Positions 27,572 to 37,406 of a stretch of 64,000 nt of DNA are shown here, piece by piece; the stretch's first letter is position 1; each line of letters opens with the position of its first letter. The notes under the pieces are model-generated. The model saw nothing but the letters and a program-made list of their open reading frames with translations. It did not search any database and was not told where the DNA came from. Made by a program: the position numbers and the translations under genes. Source of the DNA: Psychrobacter fulvigenes. GTDB lineage: Bacteria; Pseudomonadota; Gammaproteobacteria; Pseudomonadales; Moraxellaceae. The stretch lies in contig NZ_CAJGZP010000001.1 of NCBI RefSeq assembly GCF_904846155.1, positions 1,736,001-1,800,000 on the forward strand, in the 5' to 3' direction.

Positions 27572-28266
27572 TACAGTACCAGCTGATAGCCTTTACCACG
27601 AATCGCTTTGATAGGCTCATCATGAAAAGGTTGTAGTTTTTTGCGCAGGCGCGAGACATGCACGTCAAGGCTGCGATCAAATGGCTGCAACTCACGCTGC
27701 AAGACATTCTCTGACAACGACGACTTACTCACCACCTCCCCTTTTTGTCTTAATAAAGCCACTAACAAATCAAACTCGGTGCCGGTGACATGTAAATCTA
27801 TCCCATCTATCTGGCAGAGGCGCTGGGTTTGATCAAGGTGCAAGCGGCTATCTGGTAGTGGCGTATGCTCTGAGTGCACAGCGTTGGTACGTTTGATAAC
27901 GGCATTGATGCGTGCCAGCAGCTCGCGTGGGTTACAAGGCTTGGTAATATAATCATCCGCACCAAGCTCTAAGCCGATAATCCGATCAATCTCCTCGCCC
28001 TTTGCCGTCAGCATAATGACTGGAATATCACTGATGGTCGGCAGTTGCCGTAGCACACTTAATCCATCAATTTTTGGCATCATGATATCGAGCACCAATA
28101 AGTCATAAGCTGAACTGGCAGAAGCATCATTGCTCACCGCTTTGAGCTGCTGTAAGACTGCCTCTCCATCATGGACACAGTCGCATTGAACGCCATGATT
28201 GTGCAGATATTCTTGTAACAACTGAGCCAACTCTTCATCATCATCACCTAGCAATATCCTTGCCAT
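27571..28266 (-). CDS. OmpR-family response regulator (CpxR/RstA-like)
   Basis: About 231 residues from the ATG at 28266, which has GAGGAG 6 bp upstream. The receiver domain has LLGDDDEEL and phospho-acceptor Asp60 in LVLDIMMPKIDGLSVL, then a conserved Lys in MLTAKGEE. The C-terminal winged helix reads LTGTEFDLLVALL-like, SRLRKKLQP and IRGKGYQLV. Position next to the kinase and opposite a Spy/CpxP-type lipoprotein suggests an envelope-stress system of the Cpx type. Confidence 0.9.
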   Translation of the reverse strand: MARILLGDDDEELAQLLQEYLHNHGVQCDCVHDGEAVLQQLKAVSNDASASSAYDLLVLDIMMPKIDGLSVLRQLPTISDIPVIMLTAKGEEIDRIIGLELGADDYITKPCNPRELLARINAVIKRTNAVHSEHTPLPDSRLHLDQTQRLCQIDGIDLHVTGTEFDLLVALLRQKGEVVSKSSLSENVLQRELQPFDRSLDVHVSRLRKKLQPFHDEPIKAIRGKGYQLVL

Positions 28267-28539
28267 ACCCATCTCCTCACAGGTTAATAGTGTTATTACC
28301 CATGATATCAGGCAAGTACCTATCAATGCGCTATCTGAGCCACAAACGTTACCTTTCTTAATACTTCATAAATGTTCGCAACCTTTAAACTGTCGTAAGA
28401 TAGGTTCTATCAGCAGCAGGTGCTACGTTTAAGTTAAATACTATATTTGCGTAGTACTGGTCAGATTTACTCATGGCCCTGTCGAAACTAAAATTTTGAA
28501 AAAACCTATTCATTAACCAAGTCAAACAAAGGATTTATT

Positions 28540-29121
28540 ATGAAAAAATTATTAATGGGCTCAGCATTAGCACTCTCTAGCGTATTTGCCGTAAGCGCTT
28601 GTACCAGTGTCGGGGCAACGACGGATACGTCACCCACCACTAACATGCAAAAAAACTATAAAGCAGGTATGAAACAAGGCATGCACAAAGGCGACATGAA
28701 AAATCCAATGTCACAACTCAACCTGACAGCAGAACAGCAAACAAAAATAGCTGCTATTAGACAAAACAACCGTGGCGACCGTATGCAAAACCATAGCGCA
28801 GTTATGGAAGTATTAACTGCCGAGCAGCGCGCGCAGCTTGAAACATTAAAGTCGCAACGACAAGCCGAAGGGCGTCGTGGCTCAAATCAAAAAGGTGGTA
28901 AGAACAGCCCACTATCAGAGCTGAATCTAACAGCAGCGCAGCAGGCAAAAATACAAACCATCAGGCAAAGCAACTCTGGTAATCGTATGCAAAATCATAG
29001 TGCGATCATGGAAGTTCTAACGGCTGAGCAGCGCACCAAGCTTGAAGCGTTAAAAGCAGAAAGACAAGCAAAAGGACGCCAAGGATCTAACAAAGGTCAA
29101 GGTAAGTTCGTAAATCAATAA
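28540..29121 (+). CDS. Spy/CpxP-like LTxxQ lipoprotein with an internal duplication
   Basis: 193 residues. Signal peptide with a lipobox VSAC (Cys21) predicts a lipoprotein. Two near-identical halves (about 58-120 and 123-185) each carry LNLTAxQQxKI, then RMQNHSAxMEVLTAEQR, the LTxxQ motif of the Spy/CpxP periplasmic chaperone family. The protein is basic, rich in Gln, Lys and Gly, and has the family's duplicated helical motif in double. It is divergent from the CpxR-like regulator, its probable controller. Strong ribosome site AAAGGA before the ATG. The IS that follows has cut it off from its terminator. Confidence 0.85.
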   Translation: MKKLLMGSALALSSVFAVSACTSVGATTDTSPTTNMQKNYKAGMKQGMHKGDMKNPMSQLNLTAEQQTKIAAIRQNNRGDRMQNHSAVMEVLTAEQRAQLETLKSQRQAEGRRGSNQKGGKNSPLSELNLTAAQQAKIQTIRQSNSGNRMQNHSAIMEVLTAEQRTKLEALKAERQAKGRQGSNKGQGKFVNQ

Positions 29122-29162
29122 GACTAGCACTCAGTTAACTGTCAAATTGATACATATATCGC

Positions 29163-30225
29163 GGTGTAATGGACAAAATTCATGCTAAAAAGTAGAAGGT
29201 AGTCGCTAATGGACATAATTCATGCTATTTGCGTGACTTTGAGAGTAAAAAGTCTTTAATAAACCGTAACTTACGGTGCTCATTTAAGCCATGATGACTG
29301 TGTAATTGCCGCTTGAGCTTACTAAATAAACCTTCAAGCGTATTGGTTGTATTTGGTATATCTAAGTGCTCATATTCTTGATAAGTAAACAACCAATCAC
29401 TGTTGGTTCGCAGGCTACGATAAGCACTTCTAAGACGCTTATGCGTGTACCAAGTTCTACCCGTATCCTCATTGGTACTACGTTCACTGAGATAGGCTTC
29501 GTAAGTCAGGTACCAGTGATCTAAGCACTTTATGAACGCGGCTTTATCAAGCTGTGTTAGGGTCAAAGTAAGCTGCCTAAGCTCAATGCTAGCGATATTC
29601 TTAGGGCGACGAGTCAGGTAGCGAGTCACTATTTGTATCTGATGAAACTGGCACATCTGACAAGGAGTACTGGTAAATAGCGTTCTAAGTCCTCGTCTAC
29701 CACCACAGGTGATGCTTTGTATATCAATGCCTAGCACCTTTAAGTAATCAATCCCTTGCTTATAGGCACTATTGGTTTCATGACTGACTATAGCGTAATG
29801 GAGAACCATTCTAGTAGCGTTGTCCATAAATACCATGAGACCAAACCCACGGCCAAAATAGGTCGTGTCCATGATGATATTAGCACGCTTAGGTCGTTTG
29901 ATTTGGTACTCAATACTCACTTTGTCTAAGCGTCTTTGAATGGTTTTAAGACTACAGTGGTACTTGTCAGCCAGTTGTTTATACGTCTGTTTCCCTTGCG
30001 TATATTCAGTCCAAAGCATTTGGTTATTGAGTCTTGTGCCCCCTAAAAACTGCCGTTTGCAAGATAGGCATTGGTACTGTTGTTTGCCTAGTTTGCGTCC
30101 ATTCCTTTTAGTGTGTTTATCACTACAAAAAGGGCAGTTTTTTGATTCATAGCGTTGATTCCTTGCAAATATAGACAGTATATAGCGTTAGACCCTGTGT
30201 CAGCATGAATAATGTCCATTACACC
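29163..30225 (-). mobile_element. IS256/IS1249-like insertion sequence with 8-bp target duplication
   Basis: Ends are inverted repeats: GGTGTAATGGACA plus ATTCATGCT on the left (29163-29186) and the inverse on the right (30202-30225). TATATCGC flanks both sides (29155-29162 and 30226-30233), an exact 8-bp target duplication, so this is a recent and precisely bounded insertion of 1063 bp. A second partial copy of the left repeat lies inside at about 29207-29227. Confidence 0.93.
29225..30150 (-). pseudogene. IS1249-like (variant zinc-finger) transposase, N-terminal frame offset
   Basis: The main frame runs to about 30145 and encodes a zinc-ribbon NCPFC...YQCLSCKRQF, a helix-turn-helix KTIQRRLDKVS, and a DDE-type core from IMDTTYFGRGFGLMVFMDNATRMVLHYAI to NTLEGLFSKLKRQLH. 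The ATG at 30150 has AAGG about 11 bp upstream but lies one base out of frame; one more A in the A6 run (30138-30143 on the minus strand) would join them as MNQKNCPFC. Programmed -1 slippage, a mutation or a sequencing error could each explain this. Confidence 0.8.
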
Positions 30226-30251
30226 TATATCGCTCATCTAGATCTCAGCTA

Positions 30252-30286
30252 ATAAAAAAGCGCATCGAATAATCGGTGCGCTTTTT
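30252..30286. terminator. Bidirectional terminator between Spy-like gene and lipoprotein gene
   Basis: AAAAAGCGC...GCGCTTTTT arms enclose a short stem-loop centred on 30270, with A-run on one side and T-run on the other. It would serve the Spy-like gene (plus strand, now separated by the IS) and the lipoprotein at 30359 (minus strand). Confidence 0.8.
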
Positions 30287-30358
30287 CTTGCTTTCAATGA
30301 TAATTCAGTTTGATTTAGTTTGTTCTATCTCGCTTTAGGCAGTCTTTAGTCAGAGCTT

Positions 30359-32182
30359 CTAATCAATAGACCCTAGCTGATCTTTTGCTAGCGGCATGAC
30401 ACTAAACATCATCTTACCCATCGCAGTACCCTTGCCATCACGGTAGTACTGGATAAGCTCGCTACCATACTCACGTAAGTCAATACTATTACTCGCGTTC
30501 GGAATCTGCACATCGGCTGCTAAATTAGGGAATGCCATATCCTGCGTGCGCAAAGGCGAATACTGCTGCAGAATATCAATGACGATACCTTTATCTGACT
30601 TGTTGCGTACTGACTGAGTCTGGCTTGGAAACTCGCTACGTATATGCTGCCATTTAATCTGCCCACGTTTATCGAGACCGTACAGCTCTTGTATGGCTAA
30701 GTCCTCGCTTAGACTAGCTTTTGGAATGACATCTGTCGGGCTACTGCCGTTATCAATCATGCTTTTTATCAACGCTAGCGCCTGTTGTACCATGGCCTTA
30801 CTGGTAAATCCTCTATCTTCAGAATCAGTGATATTTTCTGCCTGCTCAAACATCTGATTGTCCTTTACCAGCTCAGGATACTGCTTGGTAATACGATCGT
30901 AAAAGAGGCGCATATAATCTTGATAAAACTGCTCATAATCCTCTGTACTTTGGACACGGCTGATCACTTGAGTACTTGCTAGCATTGTTGGCAGTTGATG
31001 CTGAGGCATTTTAGGAGTAAGCGAGGCTAAGGTGTTAGGCGCTACATAATTGAACTGGCTAACAGGGGCGCGCTCATAAGTACGATCTAACGCTTCAAAA
31101 TGGGCTTTTATCACCTCGCCACCAAAACCTTTGGGCAGCGTCCCATCATCCATGGCTATTTTTAGCCACTTATTTCTCCACTTAGTACCCAGCTTATCGT
31201 CTAACAGCTCTGAATTTAGCATAGCAAAGTTATCTGCCCATAGATAAATATTGCCATTTTTAAAATCGATATAGATAGGCTGATTGATACTGCTTTGATG
31301 ATTACGTGCTTGATATTGCACACTGGCGAGCATGGTAGCCTTGCCAGCCATTGGCTGATAAATCCCTTGCGCATTAATAGACAGTGGCTTTAGCAAATAA
31401 GCATCCAACAGCTGAGCTTTTTTGATATCTTGCGGCGTTGGTTTGTCGTCATAATTATCAAATAGCTGCTGATAGTATGGCGAAACAGTCTTTTCTTTGA
31501 CAACATTGTCATTACTGGCGTTACTCTTAATGGTTCTTGTCTCAACAAGACTATCTCCTTCACCTCCATATTCTTCCTCTATGGCAGTCAGCAATTTACG
31601 ATTACTATCTTCGTTAGCTTCGTTAGCATTATCGCTGTTTTGTGACGTATGATCAGAGCCGTAATTGTAATTAGAACTGTCATCATAGTCAGCGTTATAG
31701 CGACTATTGTACTGATTGTCTTCCCATGCTTGATAAGCGTCTGAACATGCTAGATAAGACTGTTTGATGGCGCTACGCTGAGCATCATACTCTGTCGCTA
31801 ATACTTCCTTATCTTGTGCTTCAGCTTGCTCTAATAATGCCGCGTATGCCTTGTCGTGAGTATCTTCACAGTGCGCTTCGACATAATCTGACACGGCCAG
31901 TTGCTGACTATCCACATCGGTGAATTGCTGATCATTACTGACTTCAAGATTGCTATGGTAGCTAAAAGACTGGCGGCGCTGTTTTTGTAATGCATTTGCC
32001 AATGCCGTTTTGGCAGCCGCTGGCGTTTGGTTTGTAGCCATCGTATTGCTTTGACCCAGACTGGTCGATTGGCAGCCAGTAGCTAATATAGCCCCAGACA
32101 AAACGCTACCAATCAATAAAACCTTATGTTTTGTAATCGTAAAATGCCAAGGTGACGTTACAGAGTGAGAGTCAGTTTTCAT
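30359..32182 (-). CDS. Large lipoprotein of unknown function, tandem member 2
   Basis: 607 residues with a lipobox ILATGC (Cys37), so probably a surface or periplasmic lipoprotein. I do not recognise a family. Residues about 150-200 form an acidic Asn/Tyr/Asp/Ser-rich linker; the C-terminal two thirds look globular, with a segment starting about residue 280 (MLASVQYQARNHQSSINQP, IYIDFKNGNIYLW) that resembles by eye a segment in the neighbouring lipoprotein. It follows that gene by 74 bp on the same strand and may be co-transcribed. Acidic overall. Confidence 0.75.
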   Translation of the reverse strand: MKTDSHSVTSPWHFTITKHKVLLIGSVLSGAILATGCQSTSLGQSNTMATNQTPAAAKTALANALQKQRRQSFSYHSNLEVSNDQQFTDVDSQQLAVSDYVEAHCEDTHDKAYAALLEQAEAQDKEVLATEYDAQRSAIKQSYLACSDAYQAWEDNQYNSRYNADYDDSSNYNYGSDHTSQNSDNANEANEDSNRKLLTAIEEEYGGEGDSLVETRTIKSNASNDNVVKEKTVSPYYQQLFDNYDDKPTPQDIKKAQLLDAYLLKPLSINAQGIYQPMAGKATMLASVQYQARNHQSSINQPIYIDFKNGNIYLWADNFAMLNSELLDDKLGTKWRNKWLKIAMDDGTLPKGFGGEVIKAHFEALDRTYERAPVSQFNYVAPNTLASLTPKMPQHQLPTMLASTQVISRVQSTEDYEQFYQDYMRLFYDRITKQYPELVKDNQMFEQAENITDSEDRGFTSKAMVQQALALIKSMIDNGSSPTDVIPKASLSEDLAIQELYGLDKRGQIKWQHIRSEFPSQTQSVRNKSDKGIVIDILQQYSPLRTQDMAFPNLAADVQIPNASNSIDLREYGSELIQYYRDGKGTAMGKMMFSVMPLAKDQLGSID

Positions 32183-32256
32183 GTTTATTCCTTAAAAATC
32201 ATTATCTTGAATGTGAACAAATAGAGTTATTCAATGCCGGGGTTGCTGCTTCGGCA

Positions 32257-34338
32257 TCAAAATTTATTTTCTTCAGCGACGTCATACTCAAGATCATCCT
32301 CAGCATCGGTAATATCATATGGTGTGTCGTAATCGCTCATGTAGCTGTCATCGTTATAATCATAGTCATAACGCGCATAACGTGCCGCTCTCAGTCTCTC
32401 TTTGTGTTGGCGTTGTTTTGCAATCCAAGCATTACCATCGATAGCAGGCGCAGCATTCGCGCCAAAAGACTCTGCTAATAAGGGGGTTAACGCATGTTTA
32501 TTAAAGCTGGCTTTATCGTAGCGTATTTGGTTCACGACTGTCGTTGTAGAGCCCATCAAATCCCCACCGATGTTCATGCGCTGCTGCTTGGCAAGGAGAC
32601 GATCTGAGCTGTCCAAGTAATAATAATTGATCTGGTTAAACGAGATAGGAGCAATGGCTTCGATGAGCTGTAATAGTGCGCCCACATCGGCACTTTGATA
32701 GCCTTTATTGTACAGCTGCAACTTATCGAGCGCAGTTTTAAGTTTTGCACCATCAGGATATTTCCCTGGATTGGCATCGACATACTCTTGTAAAGATTGC
32801 GTCATGTATTTGAGCACTTTGCCAATCATCTCACCGCTTTGCTGGCTACCAAAATATACCTTTACCGCTTTAGAAGCGCCTACCTGCTTGGCAAATTGAT
32901 CACCGCGTATGTCTACCGCGCTAAAGTGCTCTGGTGCCAACTCGGCCATACTATCCTGTATGGCGGCAATGGCGGCATCATAGATCACTGCTGATGGTAG
33001 CTGCGAGGCAATGCTCTCAGGTAAGCCAAAATTTACGGTATGCGAGGTCATCTGCGCAGGCAGTGGTGTATTATCAGGGTTGGCAAGCGCCACAATAGGC
33101 ATGATTGCCGAAGGGTCAACAGTGATGCTACTGTTAGCAAAATCAAAGGCCAAAGGTATCTGCACCGATGAGCTAATCGTCGGTGTGACATAGTCATAGC
33201 TATAGACACTTTGTAGTTGCTTTTGCTGAGGCTTGTATTGGCTGACACTGTTAAAAGTCAAATTTTGATACTGATAGGCATTCGACGCCGCTACCTGTTC
33301 TGGAGTGCGATGGATCATGCTAAGTAGTTGACCAACCATGCCTGCTGATGATGAAGGTGGAAACTCATTTTCTGCGCTAGCAGTCTCTTTTTGCTGCTTA
33401 GCCGTTTGCATGGCTTCGTAGTTTTTTAACAGTTTTCTGGGCTGTAGGCCTGACATTTTTGAGAGCAAACTATTATCTGCATCACGACTACAATCATCTT
33501 CTAGGCTATCTCCATACCGATCATAACCATACTCATCGTAGCCATCAGGATCATAACCTTCTTCGTCATAGCCGTACCAGTCATAGCCGTCTCTATCATA
33601 GCCATTCTGATCGAAACCGTCCTCATCATAGCCATATTCATCGTATTCTATAGCAGCCGATTCGTATGCTTCCTCTTCTACGACGACCACTTCATCCGCG
33701 GCATCAACATAAGCGTCATAGTCATAAGCTTCCTCTGCTTCTGCTGCGGCTTCTTCTACAGCATCATACTCGCCGTATTCATCATAGCCTTCATAGTCCG
33801 AGTCATATTCCGAATCATAGTCGTCTGAGGCTGCCTTTTTATAAGCATAGGTTTCAATAATCGTTCTGAGTAAACTGCTAGAGCCCGCATCGATACTGTC
33901 TGGATGAATAAAAGGCACCGCTTGATAATTGGCTTGTGCCACTGCCACATGCTCTGTGGCTAAGTGCTGACGAATAGCGGTCAGCAGGCGCAATTTGGCT
34001 TGATTTTCAGTATTGGGATATTGGCTTTGGTCAAATAACTGCGCGTAATGTTCGGACTTCGCATTTAAGCTTGCGTTAAACGCTCGACCCTGTGCTTGGT
34101 TTTGCGTAGTATTTGCGCTATTAAAATCAATTAAGGATCCTGACACGCCAGCAGACTGCGACACAGTCGGGCTTGATTGACAGCCTGCTAGCACCATAGT
34201 TGCACTACCTAGCAACAGCGCGCACCCTACTAAAGATGGCCATTTATGCCTATGGTTTGTATCATTTATAGATAAGCGATTAGATACTGAATGAGCGCTG
34301 TACTTTTGATCATGGTTGCTAACGTGGTGTGATGGCAT
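32257..34338 (-). CDS. Large acidic lipoprotein with Tyr/Asp/Gly repeats, tandem member 1
   Basis: About 693 residues with lipobox MVLAGC. After residue 165 comes a strongly acidic stretch (Asp/Glu/Tyr/Ala, about 165-225), then repeats of the form GYDxxGYD (GFDQNGYDRDGYDWYGYD and so on, about 235-275), recalling Asp-rich calcium-binding repeats. The C-terminal half (about 370-650) appears globular, with SVYSYDYVTPTISSSVQIPL in the position where the neighbour has its SVQYQ segment. The ATG at 34338 has GGGAT upstream; 34368 is the alternative. No known family recognised. Confidence 0.75.
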   Translation of the reverse strand: MPSHHVSNHDQKYSAHSVSNRLSINDTNHRHKWPSLVGCALLLGSATMVLAGCQSSPTVSQSAGVSGSLIDFNSANTTQNQAQGRAFNASLNAKSEHYAQLFDQSQYPNTENQAKLRLLTAIRQHLATEHVAVAQANYQAVPFIHPDSIDAGSSSLLRTIIETYAYKKAASDDYDSEYDSDYEGYDEYGEYDAVEEAAAEAEEAYDYDAYVDAADEVVVVEEEAYESAAIEYDEYGYDEDGFDQNGYDRDGYDWYGYDEEGYDPDGYDEYGYDRYGDSLEDDCSRDADNSLLSKMSGLQPRKLLKNYEAMQTAKQQKETASAENEFPPSSSAGMVGQLLSMIHRTPEQVAASNAYQYQNLTFNSVSQYKPQQKQLQSVYSYDYVTPTISSSVQIPLAFDFANSSITVDPSAIMPIVALANPDNTPLPAQMTSHTVNFGLPESIASQLPSAVIYDAAIAAIQDSMAELAPEHFSAVDIRGDQFAKQVGASKAVKVYFGSQQSGEMIGKVLKYMTQSLQEYVDANPGKYPDGAKLKTALDKLQLYNKGYQSADVGALLQLIEAIAPISFNQINYYYLDSSDRLLAKQQRMNIGGDLMGSTTTVVNQIRYDKASFNKHALTPLLAESFGANAAPAIDGNAWIAKQRQHKERLRAARYARYDYDYNDDSYMSDYDTPYDITDAEDDLEYDVAEENKF

Positions 34339-34516
34339 AAAGATCCCATTGTTTAGACGGATGGACATTTGTAGATAAGATATGGTTATTATTTATAACA
34401 CAAAACATTACAAATGAGTGAGTAATAAGTAGCCTCTAATTAAAATTCTGCTTTAATTAAGGTATGATAAGATTCATATTGCCTTTATAATCATTATCTG
34501 AGCTAAATTATTCGCC

Positions 34517-37387
34517 ATGTCCGTCTATCAATTAAAGACTCAATTTCAAGATAAGCTGCGCCCTATCAGTGACCAATTGGTAGATATGGGTGTGACTGCT
34601 AATCAAGTCACCATTAGTGCCATCGTACTAAGTGCTAGTACGGCTTATGTCATTGCGACGCTTGATACACAATCAAATACTGTTAATAACGCAACAGATA
34701 AGGATTTAAAAGAGTCAAACTCTGCAAAACCATCCATATATAAAAGCCAGAAACATAACAGCCATCAAGTTTGGTGGCTATTACCTATTTCTTTGTTTGT
34801 ACGCATGGCGTTAAATGCCATAGACGGCATGATGGCACGCGAGCACAAGCAAGCCTCTCGTCTTGGTGCTGTACTCAATGAAGTGGGTGATATCGCTTCA
34901 GATGGCCTTCTCATCGCTGGCTTAGCGCCACATCTGCCTACACAAAGTCGCCATGGCAGCCATCACCTAGGACTCATTATTGCTCTAAGTACGCTTACTG
35001 AACTGATAGCCATTGCCGCCAATATCACGACAAAACAACGCGCGAATCACGGACCTTTGGGTAAAAGTGACCGAGCATTAGAATTGGGTATTATCGGGGC
35101 ATTTATAGGCTCTGGCATTACGCAGCGTTATTCAAATAGCAGCTATATGTGCGCCATACGCCCATTATTGTGGCTCAATGGGCTACTACTATTAAAAACT
35201 ACTGCCAATCGCTTAACTTTTATTGCTAGCCATTATTTTGCACAATGGCATCCTGCACCAGCTCTAAAACCGGCTACCAATCAAAACTCCTTCATTATTG
35301 ACAGCCTAATAACAATACCAACATCTAACACCAAGCCTGATATAAAATCTCGTATGCCTATTAATATCAACAACACTCATAAAAACACCACTGCATCTGC
35401 TTTGCAACCGCATGGCTTACAAGGACGTATCAATATGCAACCATCCAACACCAAATCAAATGCTTATAAAAATACGAACATAACCAAATCAAACGCTAGT
35501 ACCACCTCTAAAACTTCGGCTAATGGTAAAGCCATGCCTATCATCGCTGAGCAAAGCTGCTTTAATGCTTATGATGGCACAGCGATTTATTATCGTTATT
35601 GGTTGACCCTGCCACTGGCAGATATTGCAGACCACGCCAAGCCAAATAAAAAGCGACAAGTCATCTTGTTGCACCGTGGTCATGAGCATTCAGGGCGCTT
35701 AACTGAGCTGGCTGAACGCTTTGTGCAAGCAGGCTATCAAGTATTTGCTTGGGATGCGCGCGGCAATGGACGCTCTGGCGGTATAAAAGACCACGCCGAT
35801 AGTGTCACCGAGCTTGAGCGTGACCTCAATGATTTTGTGAACTTAGTCATCATGCAGACGGGTATCGCTATTGAAGATACATTGATAGTCGCTAGCAGCA
35901 TCGGCGCAGTATTAGCCGCTGCTTGGGTACACGACTATGCGCCAACCATCCGCGGTATGATACTGGGCACGCCAGCACTGAGTATTCGCCTATATATACC
36001 CTTGGCAATACCTGCATTGAAGGTTGCCCGCAAGTTTGGCCTTATGTCACGCGTCTCAAGCTATGTCAAAGCCCAAGTGCTCACCCATGATAAAGAAGCA
36101 CAGGCCGCCTACAATGCCGATCCATTGATATCAGGTTCTATCTCTAGCGACTTATTGATAGATACCCATGCCACCGGTCAAAGGCTGTTAGATGATGCCA
36201 GCGTTATCACCACACCTACCTTTATACTGTGCGCAGGTAAAGACTACATCGTGGACAAGCAAGCTGAGCGCACCTTTTATGAGCAGCTGAGCTCGCAGAA
36301 TAAACGTTGGCAGCTGTATCCTGACAGTTTTCACGCCATTTTTCATGAGACCAATAAAGCGGATGTTTTTACGGATTGTATCGACTTTGCAGACAGTCTA
36401 TTTGCACAGCCTGTTACGACGCAAGACTTAACCCATGCGCATATGGGTAGCGCCAGTAAAGATAAAGTCGACCGCCTAGCGATCAAGCCATTCAATCCAA
36501 GCTTTGCCCTGACTCGTTTTGCCATGCAAAAATTCGGTCACGTCAGCGATGCTATTGCTACTGGGCTTGAACACGGATTTGACTCTGGCAGCTCTTTAGA
36601 CAAGGTTTATGCCAACACGCCTAAAGGTAAAAACGCCTTTGGTAAAGCCGTTGATAAGTTTTATCAGAGCAACATTGGCTGGCAAGGGATTCGTATTCGC
36701 CGTCAGCATATATTAGAGCTGACGCGCATGGCTATTCATAATAAGGAGAATAAAAAGCATCAGCAGCCAGCAACCGCAAAACTTGCTGCAAAGCCTATAC
36801 GAGTGCTAGATATCGCCAGTGGTAATGGTTATTACGTGTTTGACTTGCTTGCTGAGTTTGAGCAATTAAGCGCCGAGCTGAGAGATTATGATGCGCATAA
36901 TGTGCAAGTGCTCAGAGACAAGGCGCAAAGACTTGGCTTTGATGAGCGCGTTATCGCTGTGAAGAAAGATGCTTTTGACGCAGATAGTTATCGTGACAAT
37001 TATTTAAAAAATAGCGATTCAAAAAATAGCGATTCAAAAAATAGCGTTGAAAACAATAGCATCGAAAACAACAGCTTTGATATCGCCATTGCCTCTGGTA
37101 TTTTTGAGTTATTCTCAGATAATGCTTTAGTGAGTACTGCATTAAAGGGTATAAACGACAGTTTGGCATCGGGAGGTTATTTGCTTTATACCAACCAGCC
37201 TTGGCATCCTGAACAAGAATTCATCAGTAAAACCCTCAATAACCATCGTGGCAGCAGCTGGGTGATGCGCTGTCGCTCACAAGCAGAGATGGATCAACTG
37301 GTCATGCAAGCAGGCTTTAAAAAGCTAGACATGCGCATTGACCGCTTCGGTATTTTTACCGTCTCCCTCGCTATTAAAGCCAATTGA
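34517..37387 (+). CDS. YnbA-YnbC-like fusion: phosphatidyltransferase / alpha-beta hydrolase / methyltransferase
   Basis: 956 residues in three modules. Residues 1-235: a CDP-alcohol phosphatidyltransferase with the DGMMAR motif at Asp103; the following GxxxDxxxD pattern reads GAVLNEVGD, so one Asp is Asn. About 236-345: an Asn/Thr/Ser-rich linker. About 345-635: an alpha/beta hydrolase (HRGHEHSGR, WDARGNGRSGG, nucleophile Ser461 in ASSIG, Asp in KDYIVDKQ, His in FHAIFHE). About 690-956: a SAM methyltransferase (VLDIASGNGYYVFDL). E. coli encodes YnbA and the hydrolase/methyltransferase YnbC separately in ynbABCD. A short (KNSDS)n repeat lies in the last domain. Role in phospholipid modification is inferred. 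Confidence 0.85.
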   Translation: MSVYQLKTQFQDKLRPISDQLVDMGVTANQVTISAIVLSASTAYVIATLDTQSNTVNNATDKDLKESNSAKPSIYKSQKHNSHQVWWLLPISLFVRMALNAIDGMMAREHKQASRLGAVLNEVGDIASDGLLIAGLAPHLPTQSRHGSHHLGLIIALSTLTELIAIAANITTKQRANHGPLGKSDRALELGIIGAFIGSGITQRYSNSSYMCAIRPLLWLNGLLLLKTTANRLTFIASHYFAQWHPAPALKPATNQNSFIIDSLITIPTSNTKPDIKSRMPININNTHKNTTASALQPHGLQGRINMQPSNTKSNAYKNTNITKSNASTTSKTSANGKAMPIIAEQSCFNAYDGTAIYYRYWLTLPLADIADHAKPNKKRQVILLHRGHEHSGRLTELAERFVQAGYQVFAWDARGNGRSGGIKDHADSVTELERDLNDFVNLVIMQTGIAIEDTLIVASSIGAVLAAAWVHDYAPTIRGMILGTPALSIRLYIPLAIPALKVARKFGLMSRVSSYVKAQVLTHDKEAQAAYNADPLISGSISSDLLIDTHATGQRLLDDASVITTPTFILCAGKDYIVDKQAERTFYEQLSSQNKRWQLYPDSFHAIFHETNKADVFTDCIDFADSLFAQPVTTQDLTHAHMGSASKDKVDRLAIKPFNPSFALTRFAMQKFGHVSDAIATGLEHGFDSGSSLDKVYANTPKGKNAFGKAVDKFYQSNIGWQGIRIRRQHILELTRMAIHNKENKKHQQPATAKLAAKPIRVLDIASGNGYYVFDLLAEFEQLSAELRDYDAHNVQVLRDKAQRLGFDERVIAVKKDAFDADSYRDNYLKNSDSKNSDSKNSVENNSIENNSFDIAIASGIFELFSDNALVSTALKGINDSLASGGYLLYTNQPWHPEQEFISKTLNNHRGSSWVMRCRSQAEMDQLVMQAGFKKLDMRIDRFGIFTVSLAIKAN
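37005..37075 (+). repeat. In-frame 15-bp tandem repeat
   Basis: AAAAAATAGCGATTC is repeated twice perfectly and then degenerates into two or three further copies, giving KNSDSKNSDSKNSVENNS in the methyltransferase module. The unit is 15 bp, so copy-number change keeps the frame. Confidence 0.85.
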
Positions 37388-37406
37388 TAAAAAGCCACTT
37401 GATAAA

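Noticed and set aside
33520..33640. Regularly spaced repeats that look at first like a CRISPR array
   Set aside because: The repeats are codon-level (GYD) repeats in one protein frame, with no conserved repeat of usual length, no spacers and no cas genes nearby.
33459..33860. Histidine/arginine-rich reading frames on the plus strand
   Set aside because: They are antisense shadows of the Tyr/Asp-rich lipoprotein and have no ribosome sites.
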